From positions 3,100,001-3,164,000 of the forward strand of contig NZ_CP160402.1 of the NCBI RefSeq assembly GCF_040730185.1: a stretch of DNA of 64,000 nt, in the 5' to 3' direction. The position numbers were made by a program, and so were the translations under genes. Within the stretch, counting starts at the first letter, position 1. Every line of letters begins with the position of its first letter. The notes under the pieces were generated by a model. The model saw nothing but the letters and a program-made list of their open reading frames with translations. It ran no database searches and had not been told where the DNA came from. Shown piece by piece: positions 8,779-19,517 of this stretch. This stretch comes from Streptomyces sp. Je 1-332 (GTDB lineage: Bacteria; Actinomycetota; Actinomycetes; Streptomycetales; Streptomycetaceae).

Positions 8779-9244
8779 TTGATGCTGTCCTCCCCCGCGT
8801 CCGCGCGAAGGCGGGCCGAGGTCCCGGTCGGAGGAGGTCCGCGCGCGATACGCGTCACAAGTGACGACATTCGACCGGAGATGCGGGAGAAAAGACAGAC
8901 CTTGACTTGAACACACCAAGTGCACTATGCAGGCGCGGAGATCCGCTATCCGAACACGATCCGGACGCGTGCGCCCGCCCGTCGGCATGGTCAACAGGCG
9001 CGCCCCGCCGTCCACTTGCTGGACGTCATGAACCCGTGCGCCCCCTGTGCTGCCGCACCGTGGGTTAGGTCACGCTTACCGCCCGTTCCCGTCGGGCATG
9101 CAGCAAAATAGAGTCAATCGACGGTGCGCTACCGCGCGAGATGGCAGATCTCAAGTCGCCGCAGCCGGGCGTCCTTTGATTCGCATACAGCTTCACATTG
9201 GGCACGACCACCCCGCATCCGCTGTCCCTAGGACGGATTACGCC
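8779..9244. other. Long divergent intergenic region, no gene recognised
   Basis: The 466 bases separate the protease gene and a small membrane protein gene and must contain both promoters. No frame has convincing codon bias, and I see no RNA fold comparable to a known riboswitch. The sequence is locally A/T-richer around 8880-8930 and 9100-9110, where promoters are plausible. Confidence 0.5.
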
Positions 9245-9523
9245 ATGCCTCGTCCCATGCCGCTGCCTCGTCCGACCCCCGCCCAGATCACCTACGGCAC
9301 GCTGACCGTGGTCTTCTCCACGCTGTCCATGCTGCTGCTCTCACAGACGAGTTCGGGCATCGGGGTGGCGGTGATAGCCGCGGCCGCGCTCCTGCTCGGA
9401 TTACTGGTGGCGATGACGGTGCCACAGCCAAAACCCACGGCCTCACCGGCCGCACGCGTCCCGGCCCAGCGTGCCTCCGCTCCCGTACTGGCCGAGTCCG
9501 TACGCGAGCCGGCGGGCCCGTGA
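9245..9523 (+). CDS. Small membrane protein, unknown function
   Basis: The 92-residue product starts with a proline-rich cytoplasmic stretch, followed by two hydrophobic helices (about residues 15-35 and 39-58, with GVAVIAAAALLLGLLVAM) and a Pro/Ala-rich tail. It looks like a two-pass membrane hairpin protein. AGGACGG lies 7 bases upstream of the ATG. Codon third positions are G/C-rich in this frame. I do not recognise a family; it converges with the RDD genes across a short simple repeat. Confidence 0.6.
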   Translation: MPRPMPLPRPTPAQITYGTLTVVFSTLSMLLLSQTSSGIGVAVIAAAALLLGLLVAMTVPQPKPTASPAARVPAQRASAPVLAESVREPAGP

Positions 9524-9545
9524 GGTCCACGAGCCCGCCGGAACT

Positions 9546-9582
9546 GCCGCTCTGCCGCTCTGTCGCTCTGCCGCTCTGCCGC
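9546..9582. repeat. Short tandem repeat of GCCGCTCT
   Basis: Four full copies and a partial of the 8-base unit GCCGCTCT, one with a single change (GTCGCTCT), lie between convergent genes. Probably slipped-strand simple sequence. Confidence 0.8.
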
Positions 9583-9600
9583 CTCAGCGGTCCGACGTGA

Positions 9601-10248
9601 TCAGCCGGTGCTGACCACCACCGTCTTGGCAGCCTTGTCGTGCAGGCCCTGCTTGTAGGGCTTGTCGAAGAAGCTCCAGCCGCCGCAGATCGCCGTCCAG
9701 ATACAGGCACAGCAGAACGCGAACGGCAGCCACAGGACGGCCGCGCGGACGAGCGCGGTCTGCACGGTGGGGGTCGCACCGTCGTTGAGGTTCGCGACCC
9801 TGAGGCCCAGCCACTTCTTGCCCAGGGTCTGGCCCGTCCTGGAGATCATGAAGGTGTCGTACGCGATGTAGAGCACGGCGGCGAGCACCGACTGCCCGAA
9901 GCTCTTCCCGTACTGCACCTTGTCCGGGTCGACGTCGAACTCGCTGGTCCCGAAGCCCCAGGAGAGCAGCCAGACGACGACGCCGACGAGGATCATGTCG
10001 AGGATGCGGGCGAGCACGCGTTTGCCGCTGTCCGCCAGGGGCGGCATGCCGGCCAGGGGGTCGTTCCCTCCGCCGCCGTAGGGATCTCCGCCGCCCCCAT
10101 AAGGGCCTTGGCCGCCGCTTCCGCCGTACGGCGGGGGTGGCGGGGGCGTGCCGTAGGGGGAGCCCGAGCCGCTGTCCGGCGGGGGCTGCTTCCTGAAGGG
10201 GTCGTTGTCGTCGGGGGGCGGCGGGTACTGCGGCGGTTCGGTACTCAT
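9601..10248 (-). CDS. RDD family membrane protein with Pro/Gly-rich N-terminus
   Basis: The 215-residue protein has a disordered N-terminal 70 residues full of proline, glycine and tyrosine (PPPPPYGGSGG, PYGGGGDPY), then an RDD domain with three hydrophobic helices. The family Arg-Asp-Asp signature appears as RVLARILDMILVG, and the second conserved block as RTGQTLGKKWLGLRV. RDD proteins are inner membrane proteins of uncertain role, some linked to sodium/proton exchange or protein delivery. It lies downstream of a second, larger RDD gene, separated by a hairpin terminator. Confidence 0.85.
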   Translation of the reverse strand: MSTEPPQYPPPPDDNDPFRKQPPPDSGSGSPYGTPPPPPPYGGSGGQGPYGGGGDPYGGGGNDPLAGMPPLADSGKRVLARILDMILVGVVVWLLSWGFGTSEFDVDPDKVQYGKSFGQSVLAAVLYIAYDTFMISRTGQTLGKKWLGLRVANLNDGATPTVQTALVRAAVLWLPFAFCCACIWTAICGGWSFFDKPYKQGLHDKAAKTVVVSTG

Positions 10249-10310
10249 GGGGCGAGTCGACCGCGGAGGCGCCGGGGGCGCATCCGGCGAGGGGCTGTCT
10301 GGGTTAAGGA

Positions 10311-10343
10311 GCCGGAGGGGCTGAATCTTTCAGCTCCTCCGGC
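10311..10343 (-). terminator. Hairpin terminator between two RDD genes
   Basis: Arms GCCGGAGGGGCTGAA and TTCAGCTCCTCCGGC pair over 15 bases with one mismatch and a 3-base loop, starting 9 bases beyond the stop of the upstream RDD gene on the minus strand. Confidence 0.7.
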
Positions 10344-10352
10344 GTGCGACAG

Positions 10353-11867
10353 CTAACCCGCCACAAACGTTCCCGCAGCCTTGTCGTGCCAGCACTGGCG
10401 CCACGGACGGTCGAACACGCACCACAGGACCCCGACGACCCCGACGACCAGGACCCCCGGCACCGCGTAGACGAGCCACCGCTTCAGCGCCGATCCGAAC
10501 GACGGCGTCTCGTGCTCCTCCATGTCACGCACCTGGAGACCCAGGACCCTCTTGCCCAGCGTCCGCCCCCACTTGGCCGTGGGCAGTACCTCGTAGAGGA
10601 TGCCGAAGAGGAGCAGGACGCCCAGGACCATCCCCAGATATCCCGCCGTGGTGCCGTCGAGCAGCCACACGGTGACCTTCTCGCCCGACATCTTCGCCGC
10701 GTCGATCTTGCTGTCGACGTGATCGGCGGCCTTCGTGCCGAGCGGCAGCGCCGCCGCCCCGGTCACGGCGGCCAGGACGACCGTGTCGATGAGCCGCGCC
10801 GCGAACCGCTTGCCGAGCCCCGCGGGCCGCCCCGCCGCCTGGTTCTGCGCCATCGCGAGGAACGGGTCGTTGGCCACCGGCTTCCACGGCACGACCGGCT
10901 GCTGCTGTCCGTCACCCTCGGCGGCGAGCCGGTGCACCTGCTGCGCCCACGAGGGCGACCCGCCACCGGGCCCCGAGGTCACGGGCGACGCCGCGCCACC
11001 CGGCGCACCGCCCTGCTGCGGGACGGACGGCTGTACGGGGGCAGGCGCGGGTGCCGGCGAAGGCGCGGAGGCCTGCGGAGGCACGGCGGCCTGCGGGGGC
11101 GCCGGGGTCTGCGCCGCGGCGCCGGAGGACTTCGGGCGCAGCGCCCGGATCGCCATGGTGCCCTCGGTGGCGGGAGCAGCCGCGGTGGGGCGGACCGGTC
11201 CCGAGGGCCTGCGGAACGTCACGGTGCCCTCCGCCGGGGGCTGCTCCTGCTGCGGCGGCACGCCCGGCTTGATCGCTCGGATCTGCACCGTGCCCGGCCC
11301 GTTCACCTCCTGGGGCTTCTGAGGCTTCTGAGGAGCAGCCTCAGAAGCCTGGGGAGCCTGAGGAGAGGGCGCGTCCTCAGGAGCGGAGGCCGGCGCGGAG
11401 GCGGATTCGGGGGCCGAACCGGCAGCCGGCGCGCTCGGCACGCGAGGGTCACGCGGATCCCGGGCACCCGAAGCTCCCCGCTGCTCGGGCTCACCCCACG
11501 AGACCCGCCGCTCCTGCTCCCCGCCGAGCCCCGTCTGCCGAGCCGCGTCCGCCTGCCAGGCGGAGGCGGGCTCGGGCCTCGACCCGTGCTGCGAGGCGTC
11601 GGCGTCGACCGTGCCGGCCGCCGCCTCGGGCGCCGTCAGGGGCTCCTCGTCGAAGAAGTGCGGCCCGGTCTCCTCCGCGGGCGCGGGCGCCGCCGCTCCC
11701 GCCCCCGGAGGCGCGGGGAGCGATTCGCCGTCGGTCGGGGCGGGACGACTGGTCCCGGGCACCCAGGCCGCGCCGTTCCAGTACCGGACATATCCGGGAA
11801 TGGACGGATCGGGGTAGTAGCCTTCGCGGGGCCTGTCGTCGCCTGGGGCCGGAGTTGGGGCGCTCAT
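10353..11867 (-). CDS. DUF2510-RDD membrane protein with long disordered linker
   Basis: A 504-residue protein in three parts. Residues about 14-34 form a DUF2510 motif (GYYPDPSIPGYVRYWNGAAW). A 300-residue Pro/Ala/Gln-rich low-complexity linker follows, containing three look-alike segments of the type GTVQIRAIKP, GTVTFRRPSG and GTMAIRALRP. The C-terminal ~140 residues are an RDD domain (RFAARLIDTVVLAAV, then GRTLGKRVLGLQVRD) with membrane helices. DUF2510 often fronts actinobacterial membrane proteins, probably as a recognition module. ATG at 11867 begins the DUF2510 part. Function unknown. It is a paralogue of the RDD gene downstream. Confidence 0.85.
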   Translation of the reverse strand: MSAPTPAPGDDRPREGYYPDPSIPGYVRYWNGAAWVPGTSRPAPTDGESLPAPPGAGAAAPAPAEETGPHFFDEEPLTAPEAAAGTVDADASQHGSRPEPASAWQADAARQTGLGGEQERRVSWGEPEQRGASGARDPRDPRVPSAPAAGSAPESASAPASAPEDAPSPQAPQASEAAPQKPQKPQEVNGPGTVQIRAIKPGVPPQQEQPPAEGTVTFRRPSGPVRPTAAAPATEGTMAIRALRPKSSGAAAQTPAPPQAAVPPQASAPSPAPAPAPVQPSVPQQGGAPGGAASPVTSGPGGGSPSWAQQVHRLAAEGDGQQQPVVPWKPVANDPFLAMAQNQAAGRPAGLGKRFAARLIDTVVLAAVTGAAALPLGTKAADHVDSKIDAAKMSGEKVTVWLLDGTTAGYLGMVLGVLLLFGILYEVLPTAKWGRTLGKRVLGLQVRDMEEHETPSFGSALKRWLVYAVPGVLVVGVVGVLWCVFDRPWRQCWHDKAAGTFVAG

Positions 11868-12087
11868 GTCCGTCGTCCCGTATCTGCTCGGGGGTCTTTT
11901 TGAGGCTCCACATCTATCAGACCTCCGCGTGCGCCTGTGCCTCTCCTGCCCTACAGACCACTTTCCGGGCACAGTTCAAGCACGTACGAAAAACTTTCCC
12001 GAACCCGCGTAATGCTCCGCGACCATCGCGCTCTCTCCCTGCACGGGCCCGCTCCGTGGCCCCGGACACGGAAGGAAGAGCATCGAC

Positions 12088-12567
12088 ATGCACACCGTGG
12101 TGGAACGCGAGCTTGAGCTCAAACTCGTCCTCTCGCCGGAACGCGCGATCCCCGTCCCGGCCCGTCTCACCTACCGCACCGATGATCCGTACGCCATCCA
12201 CATCGCCTTCCACATCGGCTCCGAGCACCCCGTGAACTGGACGTTCGCCCGCGAACTTCTGGTCGAGGGGGTGTTCAGGCCCTGCGGGCACGGCGACGTC
12301 CGGGTCTGGCCGACCAAGGTGGAGGGGCGCAGCGTCGTCCTGATGGCGTTGACCTCACCCGACGGTGACGCCCTCCTCGAAGCGCCCGCGCCCGCCGTGT
12401 CCGCGTGGCTGGAGCGCACGCTGCGGGTGGTCCCTCCGGGCTCTGAGGCTGAGCGGCTCGGCATCGACGACGGCCTCGCCGAGCTGCTCACGCCGACCAC
12501 GGGCCGCGCCGACGAGCTGTGGCTGCGCGACCCCTGGCCCTCTGACGAGTCCAAGGACGGTGAGTGA
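12088..12567 (+). CDS. ssgG: SsgA-like sporulation/cell division protein, probably SsgG
   Basis: A 159-residue member of the SsgA-like family, restricted to morphologically complex actinomycetes. Hallmarks include LSPERAIPVPARLTYRTDDP, YAIHIAFHIGSEHPVNWTFA and ELLVEGVFRPCGHGDVRVWP. Family members bind or position division and cell-wall machinery during sporulation; SsgB recruits FtsZ, and SsgG affects septum placement in S. coelicolor. Assignment to SsgG rather than another paralogue comes from remembered gene order (close to hppD and the secreted protease) and is less certain than the family. GGAAGGAAGAG lies about 10 bases before the ATG. Confidence 0.8.
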   Translation: MHTVVERELELKLVLSPERAIPVPARLTYRTDDPYAIHIAFHIGSEHPVNWTFARELLVEGVFRPCGHGDVRVWPTKVEGRSVVLMALTSPDGDALLEAPAPAVSAWLERTLRVVPPGSEAERLGIDDGLAELLTPTTGRADELWLRDPWPSDESKDGE

Positions 12568-12605
12568 ACTCCGCCGCCACGGGGGCGCCGTACACGGACC
12601 TGGGG

Positions 12606-13976
12606 TCAGAACAGCTTGCCGGGGTTGAGGAGGGAGAGCGGGTCGAACGCGGCCTTGACGGCGCGCTGCATCTCCACGCCCACCGGGCCGAGTTCACGGG
12701 CGAGCCAGTCCTTCTTGAGGACGCCCACGCCGTGCTCGCCGGTGATCGTGCCGCCGAGTTCCAGACCGAGGGCCATGATCTCGTCGAAGGACTCACGGGC
12801 ACGGCGGCCCTCGTCGGCGTCCGCGGCGTCGAAGCAGACGGTGGGGTGGGTGTTGCCGTCGCCCGCGTGCGCGCAGACGCCGATCGTGAGGTCGTACTTC
12901 TCGGCGATGCGGTCCACGCCTTCGAGCATGTCGGCGAGCTTCGAGCGCGGCACGCACACGTCGTCGATCATCGTCGTGCCCTTGACGGCTTCGAGAGCGG
13001 TGAGCGACAACCGCCTTGCCTGGAGCAGCAGTTCGGACTCCGTGGCGTCCTCGGCGGGGACCACCTGGGTGGCGCCCGCGGCTTCGCAGAGCGCGCCGAC
13101 CGCCGCGAGGTCCGCGGCGGGGTGCGGGGTGTCGAAGGCCGCGAGGAGCAGCGCTTCGGTGGTCTCCGGGAGGCCCATGTGGGCCAGGGCGTTCACGGCC
13201 CTGATGGTCGTGCGGTCCATCAGTTCCAGGAGCGAGGGACCGTGCCCGCCCTCCATGATCCTGCATACGGCGTCGCAGGCGGCCCGCGCGGAACCGAACT
13301 CGGCGGCCAGCACCAGCTGTTGGGGCGGCTGGGGCTTCAGGGCGAGGGTCGCGCGGACGACGATGCCGAGGCTGCCCTCGGAGCCGACGAAGAGGCGTGT
13401 GAGGTCGTAGCCGGCGACGCCCTTGGCCGTGCGCCGTCCGGTGCTCATGAGCCGTCCGTCGGCGAGGACGACGTCGAGGCCGAGCACGTACTCCGCCGTC
13501 ACCCCGTACTTCACACAGCACAGGCCGCCCGATGCCGTGCCGATGTTCCCGCCGATGGTGCAGGTCTCCCAACTGGAGGGGTCCGGCGGGTAGTAGAGAC
13601 CGTGTTCGTTCACTGCGCGGGAGAGCGTGGCGTTGACGACGCCGGGCTCGACGACCGCGATCCGGTCGACGGGGCTGATCTCCAGGATGCGGTCCATCTT
13701 GACCAGGGACAGCACGATGCAGCCCTCGCTGGCGTTCGCGCCGCCCGACAGGCCCGTGCGGGCGCCCTGTGGGACCACCGGGATCCGTAGCCCGGTCGCC
13801 GTGCGCATGACGTGCTGGACCTGCTCGACGGTCCGTGGCAGGACCACGACGGCCGGGGTTCCGGCGTCGCAGAAGCTGGCCATGTCGTTCGCGTACGAGG
13901 ACGTGATGTCGGGGTCCGTGAGGACGGCGTCGACGGGGAGGCCCTCGTGAAGGAGTTCGATGAGTGTGCGGCTCAT
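12606..13976 (-). CDS. FAD-linked oxidase, glycolate/D-lactate dehydrogenase type (GlcD-like)
   Basis: A 456-residue flavoprotein of the VAO/PCMH fold. The FAD-binding half contains PVVPQGARTGLSGGANA and the pyrophosphate loop GGNIGTASGGLCCVKYGVT. The C-terminal FAD-oxidase half ends with the metal/substrate site HAGDGNTHP and GTITGEHGVGVLKKDWL. Family enzymes oxidise 2-hydroxyacids such as glycolate, D-lactate or D-2-hydroxyglutarate and pass electrons to the respiratory chain; the exact substrate cannot be read. ATG at 13976 is preferred over a GTG two codons earlier. It converges with the ssgG gene and diverges from the TPR gene. Confidence 0.9.
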   Translation of the reverse strand: MSRTLIELLHEGLPVDAVLTDPDITSSYANDMASFCDAGTPAVVVLPRTVEQVQHVMRTATGLRIPVVPQGARTGLSGGANASEGCIVLSLVKMDRILEISPVDRIAVVEPGVVNATLSRAVNEHGLYYPPDPSSWETCTIGGNIGTASGGLCCVKYGVTAEYVLGLDVVLADGRLMSTGRRTAKGVAGYDLTRLFVGSEGSLGIVVRATLALKPQPPQQLVLAAEFGSARAACDAVCRIMEGGHGPSLLELMDRTTIRAVNALAHMGLPETTEALLLAAFDTPHPAADLAAVGALCEAAGATQVVPAEDATESELLLQARRLSLTALEAVKGTTMIDDVCVPRSKLADMLEGVDRIAEKYDLTIGVCAHAGDGNTHPTVCFDAADADEGRRARESFDEIMALGLELGGTITGEHGVGVLKKDWLARELGPVGVEMQRAVKAAFDPLSLLNPGKLF

Positions 13977-14074
13977 GATCACAGCCTCGCACTCGGGGCC
14001 ATCGGTGTGAACCCGTGTGCGACGCCCGTCCGCGTGCCGGGATGTGCTCTTCGTATTGACGCACAGTGAGCGCC

Positions 14075-15676
14075 ATGGAGATCGAGACCGGGTCCGCGTC
14101 CGAGACCCAGAAGGCCCCCGCGGCGCCCGCCGCCCCCCAGGCCCCCGCGGCCCCGCAGAGCCGCCGTCCGCCGTCCGCGCCCGCCATCTGGAGCGAGTCG
14201 TCGCGGGACGCGCGCCGCTCCCCCTCCCTGCGGCGGGTGCTGCTCACCTCCGTCGCCGGGTGCCTGGTGCTCGGCGGCGTGGTGGTACTGCTGCCCGACG
14301 GGGGCAAGAAGGCGGCGCCGCCCGCCCTCGGGCCCGCGGGGCGTGCGATGGCGGCGGCGGGCGCGGGGGCCCCGGCCGCACTGCCGGACCTCACCGTGCT
14401 GATCGGCGAGCGTGAGGCGCAGGTGCGCAAGCATCCCGGGGACGACGAGTCGTGGGCGGTGCTCGGGGCCGCCTACGTCGAGCGGGGCCTTCGGACCGCG
14501 GACTCCGCCTACTACCCCAAGGCGGAGGAGGCGCTGCGTACGTCCCTGAAGACGCGGCCCGTGGGCAACGCGCAGGCGCTGACAGGCATGGCGGCGCTAG
14601 CGAACGCGCGGCACGACTTCCGCGGGGCGAAGACGTGGGCCGAGAGCGCGGTGAAGCTGGCGCCGAAGCGGTGGTCGGCGTACCCGCCTCTGATCGACGC
14701 GTACAGCGGTCTGGGTGACGCGAAGGGCGTGGGGAAGGCCCTGGAGACGCTCAAGGAGCTGAACCCCGGCGCCTCCGCCGTGCTGGCCCGGTCGGGTCAG
14801 GTCTACCGGGACCGCGGCTGGCGCGAGGACGCGGCCTCGAAGCTGATGGACGCGGCGGCGCTCGCGGCGGGCCCCGCGGAGAAGGCCGCGTGCCTGTACC
14901 GCGTGGGCGAGCTGTCCTGGGAGCGGGGCGAGCCTGCGGAGGCCCTTCGCTACTACGAGGCGGCGCTGGTGGCGGACCCTGACCACCACCCGTCCCTCGC
15001 CGGCAAGGGCCGGGCGCTCGCGGCTCTCGGCCGTACGGCGGAGGCGCTGCGCTCCTATCACAGCGCGCTGGTCAAGCAGCCGGCGCCGGAGTACGCCCTG
15101 GCGCTCGGCGAGCTGTACGAGTCGCTGAAGCTGGCCCCGGCCGCGCGGGCGCAGTACGACGTGCTGCGGGCCCGGGTGAAGCAGGTGGGCGTCAACGGCG
15201 TCAACGATTCAAGGATCCTCGGCCTCTACGAGGCGGACCACGGGGACGCGGACGCGGCGGTGGGCCGCCTGCGGGCGGAGTTCAAACGCCACGGCAGCCC
15301 GGAGGCGGCGGACGCGCTGGGGTGGGCGCTGCACCGGGCCGGTGAGGACAAGGAAGCCCTGAAGTACGCGACGCGGGCGACGGACAAGGGCCCGCTGAGC
15401 GCGGTCTTCGCCTACCACCGGGGTGAGATCGAGCGGCAGCTGGAACGGTACGGGGCCGCGCGGCGGCACATCGGGGAGGCGCTGCGCCTGAATCCGTACT
15501 TCTCGCCCCTGCTGGCTCCGAAGGCCCGCCAGGCCATGGAGTCCCTGGGCGAGCCCCCGGACGGGGGCCCGGCCCAGATGTACGCCCCCGAGCCGCCCTC
15601 CGCCCAGGAGACGACCCCCACGCGCCCCCGCCCGAAGCCCACCCCGAAACCGACCCCGAGCCCCTCCGCCGCGTAG
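14075..15676 (+). CDS. Membrane-anchored tetratricopeptide repeat protein
   Basis: About 533 residues. A cytoplasmic Ala/Pro-rich N-terminus is followed by one membrane helix (LLTSVAGCLVLGGVVVLL, around residues 53-70). Then come roughly ten helical repeats with the TPR pattern, for example DESWAVLGAAYVERG, ALRYYEAALVADPDHHPSLA and SVFAYHRGEIERQLERYGAA-like blocks, ending in a Pro/Thr-rich tail. TPR arrays scaffold protein complexes, here outside the membrane. An in-frame GTG three codons upstream (14066) is an alternative start; neither has a clear ribosome binding site. It converges with hppD. Confidence 0.82.
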   Translation: MEIETGSASETQKAPAAPAAPQAPAAPQSRRPPSAPAIWSESSRDARRSPSLRRVLLTSVAGCLVLGGVVVLLPDGGKKAAPPALGPAGRAMAAAGAGAPAALPDLTVLIGEREAQVRKHPGDDESWAVLGAAYVERGLRTADSAYYPKAEEALRTSLKTRPVGNAQALTGMAALANARHDFRGAKTWAESAVKLAPKRWSAYPPLIDAYSGLGDAKGVGKALETLKELNPGASAVLARSGQVYRDRGWREDAASKLMDAAALAAGPAEKAACLYRVGELSWERGEPAEALRYYEAALVADPDHHPSLAGKGRALAALGRTAEALRSYHSALVKQPAPEYALALGELYESLKLAPAARAQYDVLRARVKQVGVNGVNDSRILGLYEADHGDADAAVGRLRAEFKRHGSPEAADALGWALHRAGEDKEALKYATRATDKGPLSAVFAYHRGEIERQLERYGAARRHIGEALRLNPYFSPLLAPKARQAMESLGEPPDGGPAQMYAPEPPSAQETTPTRPRPKPTPKPTPSPSAA

Positions 15677-15710
15677 GGCTGCGCGTAGGGCCCATGGCGG
15701 AGCCGCGGGC

Positions 15711-17484
<1,774 letters not shown>

Positions 17485-17587
17485 TGCGGGTAGGTAGCAC
17501 GGCGTACAGCAGCACCACGCACGCAGCACGCGGGCGGCGGGAGACTCCCGGCGCCGTCTGAACCGCGCCGGGCAGGTGAGCAGTTCA

Positions 17588-18235
17588 GTGAACTTCTGGG
17601 ACTACCTCGGCAACCGCCACCAGCAGTTGCTGACGGACGCGTACCAGCACGCAAGCGCGGTCTTCCAGTGCATGGTCGTGGCGACCGTCATCGGCGTACT
17701 GATCGGCATCGTCACGTACCGCAGCGAGTGGGCGGGCAATCTGGCCACGACCGCGACGTCCACGATCCTGACCGTCCCGTCGCTCGCCATGATCGGTCTG
17801 CTGATCCCCGTCGTCGGCCTCGGCGTGGCCCCGACGGTCATCGCCCTGACCCTCTACGGCCTGCTGCCCATCGTGCGCAACGCCATCGTCGGGCTGCGCG
17901 GCGTCGATCCCTCGCTGGTCGACGCGGCCAAGGGCATCGGGATGTCGCGTGCCGCACGCCTCGTCAAGGTGGAGCTGCCGATCGCCTGGCCGCCGATCCT
18001 GACCGGCATCCGCGTCTCCACGCAGATGCTGATGGGCATCGCGGCCATCGCCGCGTACGCGTCGGGCCCCGGCCTCGGCAACGAGATCTTCCGCGGCATC
18101 GGCTCGCTCGGCAGCAAGAACGCGCTCAACCAGGTGCTCGCGGGCACGCTCGGGATCATCGTCCTGGCCCTGCTCTTCGACGCCGCGTACGTCCTGATCG
18201 GCCGCCTGACCATTTCGAGGGGTATCCGTGTCTGA
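17588..18235 (+). CDS. Glycine betaine/proline-type ABC transporter permease (OpuCB-like)
   Basis: A 215-residue permease with about five to six membrane helices. The cytoplasmic coupling loop is GLRGVDPSLVDAAKGIGMSR, typical of the OpuC/OsmW permease family, and GPGLGNEIFRGI follows. The GTG at 17588 has AGGTGAG 7 bases upstream; a GTG four codons earlier lacks one. It is the first gene of a four-gene operon with each following gene overlapping by 4-8 bases. The system imports compatible solutes such as glycine betaine, carnitine or choline under osmotic stress. Confidence 0.92.
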   Translation: MNFWDYLGNRHQQLLTDAYQHASAVFQCMVVATVIGVLIGIVTYRSEWAGNLATTATSTILTVPSLAMIGLLIPVVGLGVAPTVIALTLYGLLPIVRNAIVGLRGVDPSLVDAAKGIGMSRAARLVKVELPIAWPPILTGIRVSTQMLMGIAAIAAYASGPGLGNEIFRGIGSLGSKNALNQVLAGTLGIIVLALLFDAAYVLIGRLTISRGIRV

Positions 18236-19517
18236 GACCACCGCGACTTCCACCGACGGGGCGACGGCCAAGGACGCGGCGGCCCCGAACGCCCCCACGG
18301 GCGCGACGATCGAGCTGGAACACCTCACCAAGCGGTACGCGGGCAGCGGCGACCCGGCGGTGGACAGCGTCAGCATGGAGATCAAGGCCGGCGAGATCGT
18401 CATCCTGGTCGGGCCCTCGGGGTGCGGGAAGTCGACCACGCTGAAGATGATCAACCGGCTCATCGAGCCGACCAGTGGCCGCATCCGCATCGGCGGCGAG
18501 GACGTCACCGACATGGACCCGGTGAAGCTGCGCCGGCGTATCGGTTACGCGATCCAGTCGTCCGGGCTCTTCCCGCACATGACGGTCGCCCAGAACATCG
18601 CCCTCGTGCCGAGGATGATCGGCTGGGGGAAGTCGAAGATCAAGAACCGGGTCGAGGAGATGCTCGACCTCGTCGGGCTCGACCCCGCCGAGTTCCACGG
18701 CCGTTATCCGCGCCAGCTCTCCGGCGGCCAGCAGCAACGCGTGGGCGTGGCACGGGCGTTGGCGGCCGATCCGCCCGTACTCCTGATGGATGAGCCGTTC
18801 GGCGCGGTCGACCCGATCACCCGCGACCATCTCCAGGACGAGCTGATCCGGCTCCAGCACGAGCTGCACAAGACGATCGTCTTCGTCACGCACGACTTCG
18901 ACGAGGCGATCAAGCTCGGCGACCGCATCGCGGTGCTGCGGGAGCGCTCGCACATCGCGCAGTTCGACACCCCGGAAGCCATCCTCACCAACCCGGCCGA
19001 CGACTTCGTGTCCGGTTTCGTGGGCGCGGGCGCGGCCCTGAAGCGGCTCAACCTCACCCGCGTACGCGACGTGGAGATCGCCGACTTCGCGACGGTGACC
19101 GTCGACGACCCGCTCCAGGACATCTTCGACAGGCTGCGGGCCAGCGGCACGAACGAACTGCTGCTCCTCGACAAACGCGGCCGCCCCTACAAGTGGCTGC
19201 GGCGCGGCGACCTGATGCGGGCCAAGGGCTCGCTGGCCCGCGCGGGCACCCTCGTCCACGACACGGTCACCCGTGACGCCACCCTGCGCGACGCGCTCGA
19301 AGCGGTGCTCACGGACAACGCGGGGCGGGTCGCGGTCACCGGGCGGCGCGGGGAGTACACCGGCGTCGTGGACATGGAGACGCTGATGAACTCCGTGCAC
19401 GAGATGCTGGAGGCCGACCGGCTCGACGCGGTGGAGCACCAGCACGAACTCCAGGAGCAGCGGGCCGAGTTGACCCATCACGAGCAGGAAGGCCCCGCAG
19501 GGGGTGCGAAGGCGTGA
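18228..19517 (+). CDS. Glycine betaine/proline-type ABC transporter ATPase with CBS domains (OpuCA-like)
   Basis: The 429-residue ATPase has Walker [10 protein letters not shown] at 62-70, then signature [15 protein letters not shown], Walker [14 protein letters not shown] and switch histidine in [15 protein letters not shown]. The C-terminal third carries a pair of CBS modules ([37 protein letters not shown]), which in OpuA/OpuC ATPases sense ionic strength or cyclic-di-AMP. The GTG start lies inside the end of the preceding permease gene, overlapping it by 8 bases, consistent with translational coupling. A 20-residue Ala/Thr-rich N-terminal tail precedes the domain. Confidence 0.94.
   Translation: MSETTATSTDGATAKDAAAPNAPTGATIELEHLTKRYAGSGDPAVDSVSMEIKAGEIVILVGPSGCGKSTTLKMINRLIEPTSGRIRIGGEDVTDMDPVKLRRRIGYAIQSSGLFPHMTVAQNIALVPRMIGWGKSKIKNRVEEMLDLVGLDPAEFHGRYPRQLSGGQQQRVGVARALAADPPVLLMDEPFGAVDPITRDHLQDELIRLQHELHKTIVFVTHDFDEAIKLGDRIAVLRERSHIAQFDTPEAILTNPADDFVSGFVGAGAALKRLNLTRVRDVEIADFATVTVDDPLQDIFDRLRASGTNELLLLDKRGRPYKWLRRGDLMRAKGSLARAGTLVHDTVTRDATLRDALEAVLTDNAGRVAVTGRRGEYTGVVDMETLMNSVHEMLEADRLDAVEHQHELQEQRAELTHHEQEGPAGGAKA

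Noticed and set aside
6559..8910. Very long open frame opposite the M6 protease gene, and similar long antisense frames opposite most genes
   Set aside because: In very GC-rich DNA antisense frames stay open by chance. This one gives Arg/Val-rich nonsense with no domain, while the other strand has a signal peptide and HEYGH site.
9065..9080. TTAGGTCACGCTTACC resembling an iron box of DmdR
   Set aside because: Only about two thirds of the 19-base consensus agree and the right arm fails; neighbouring genes have no iron link.
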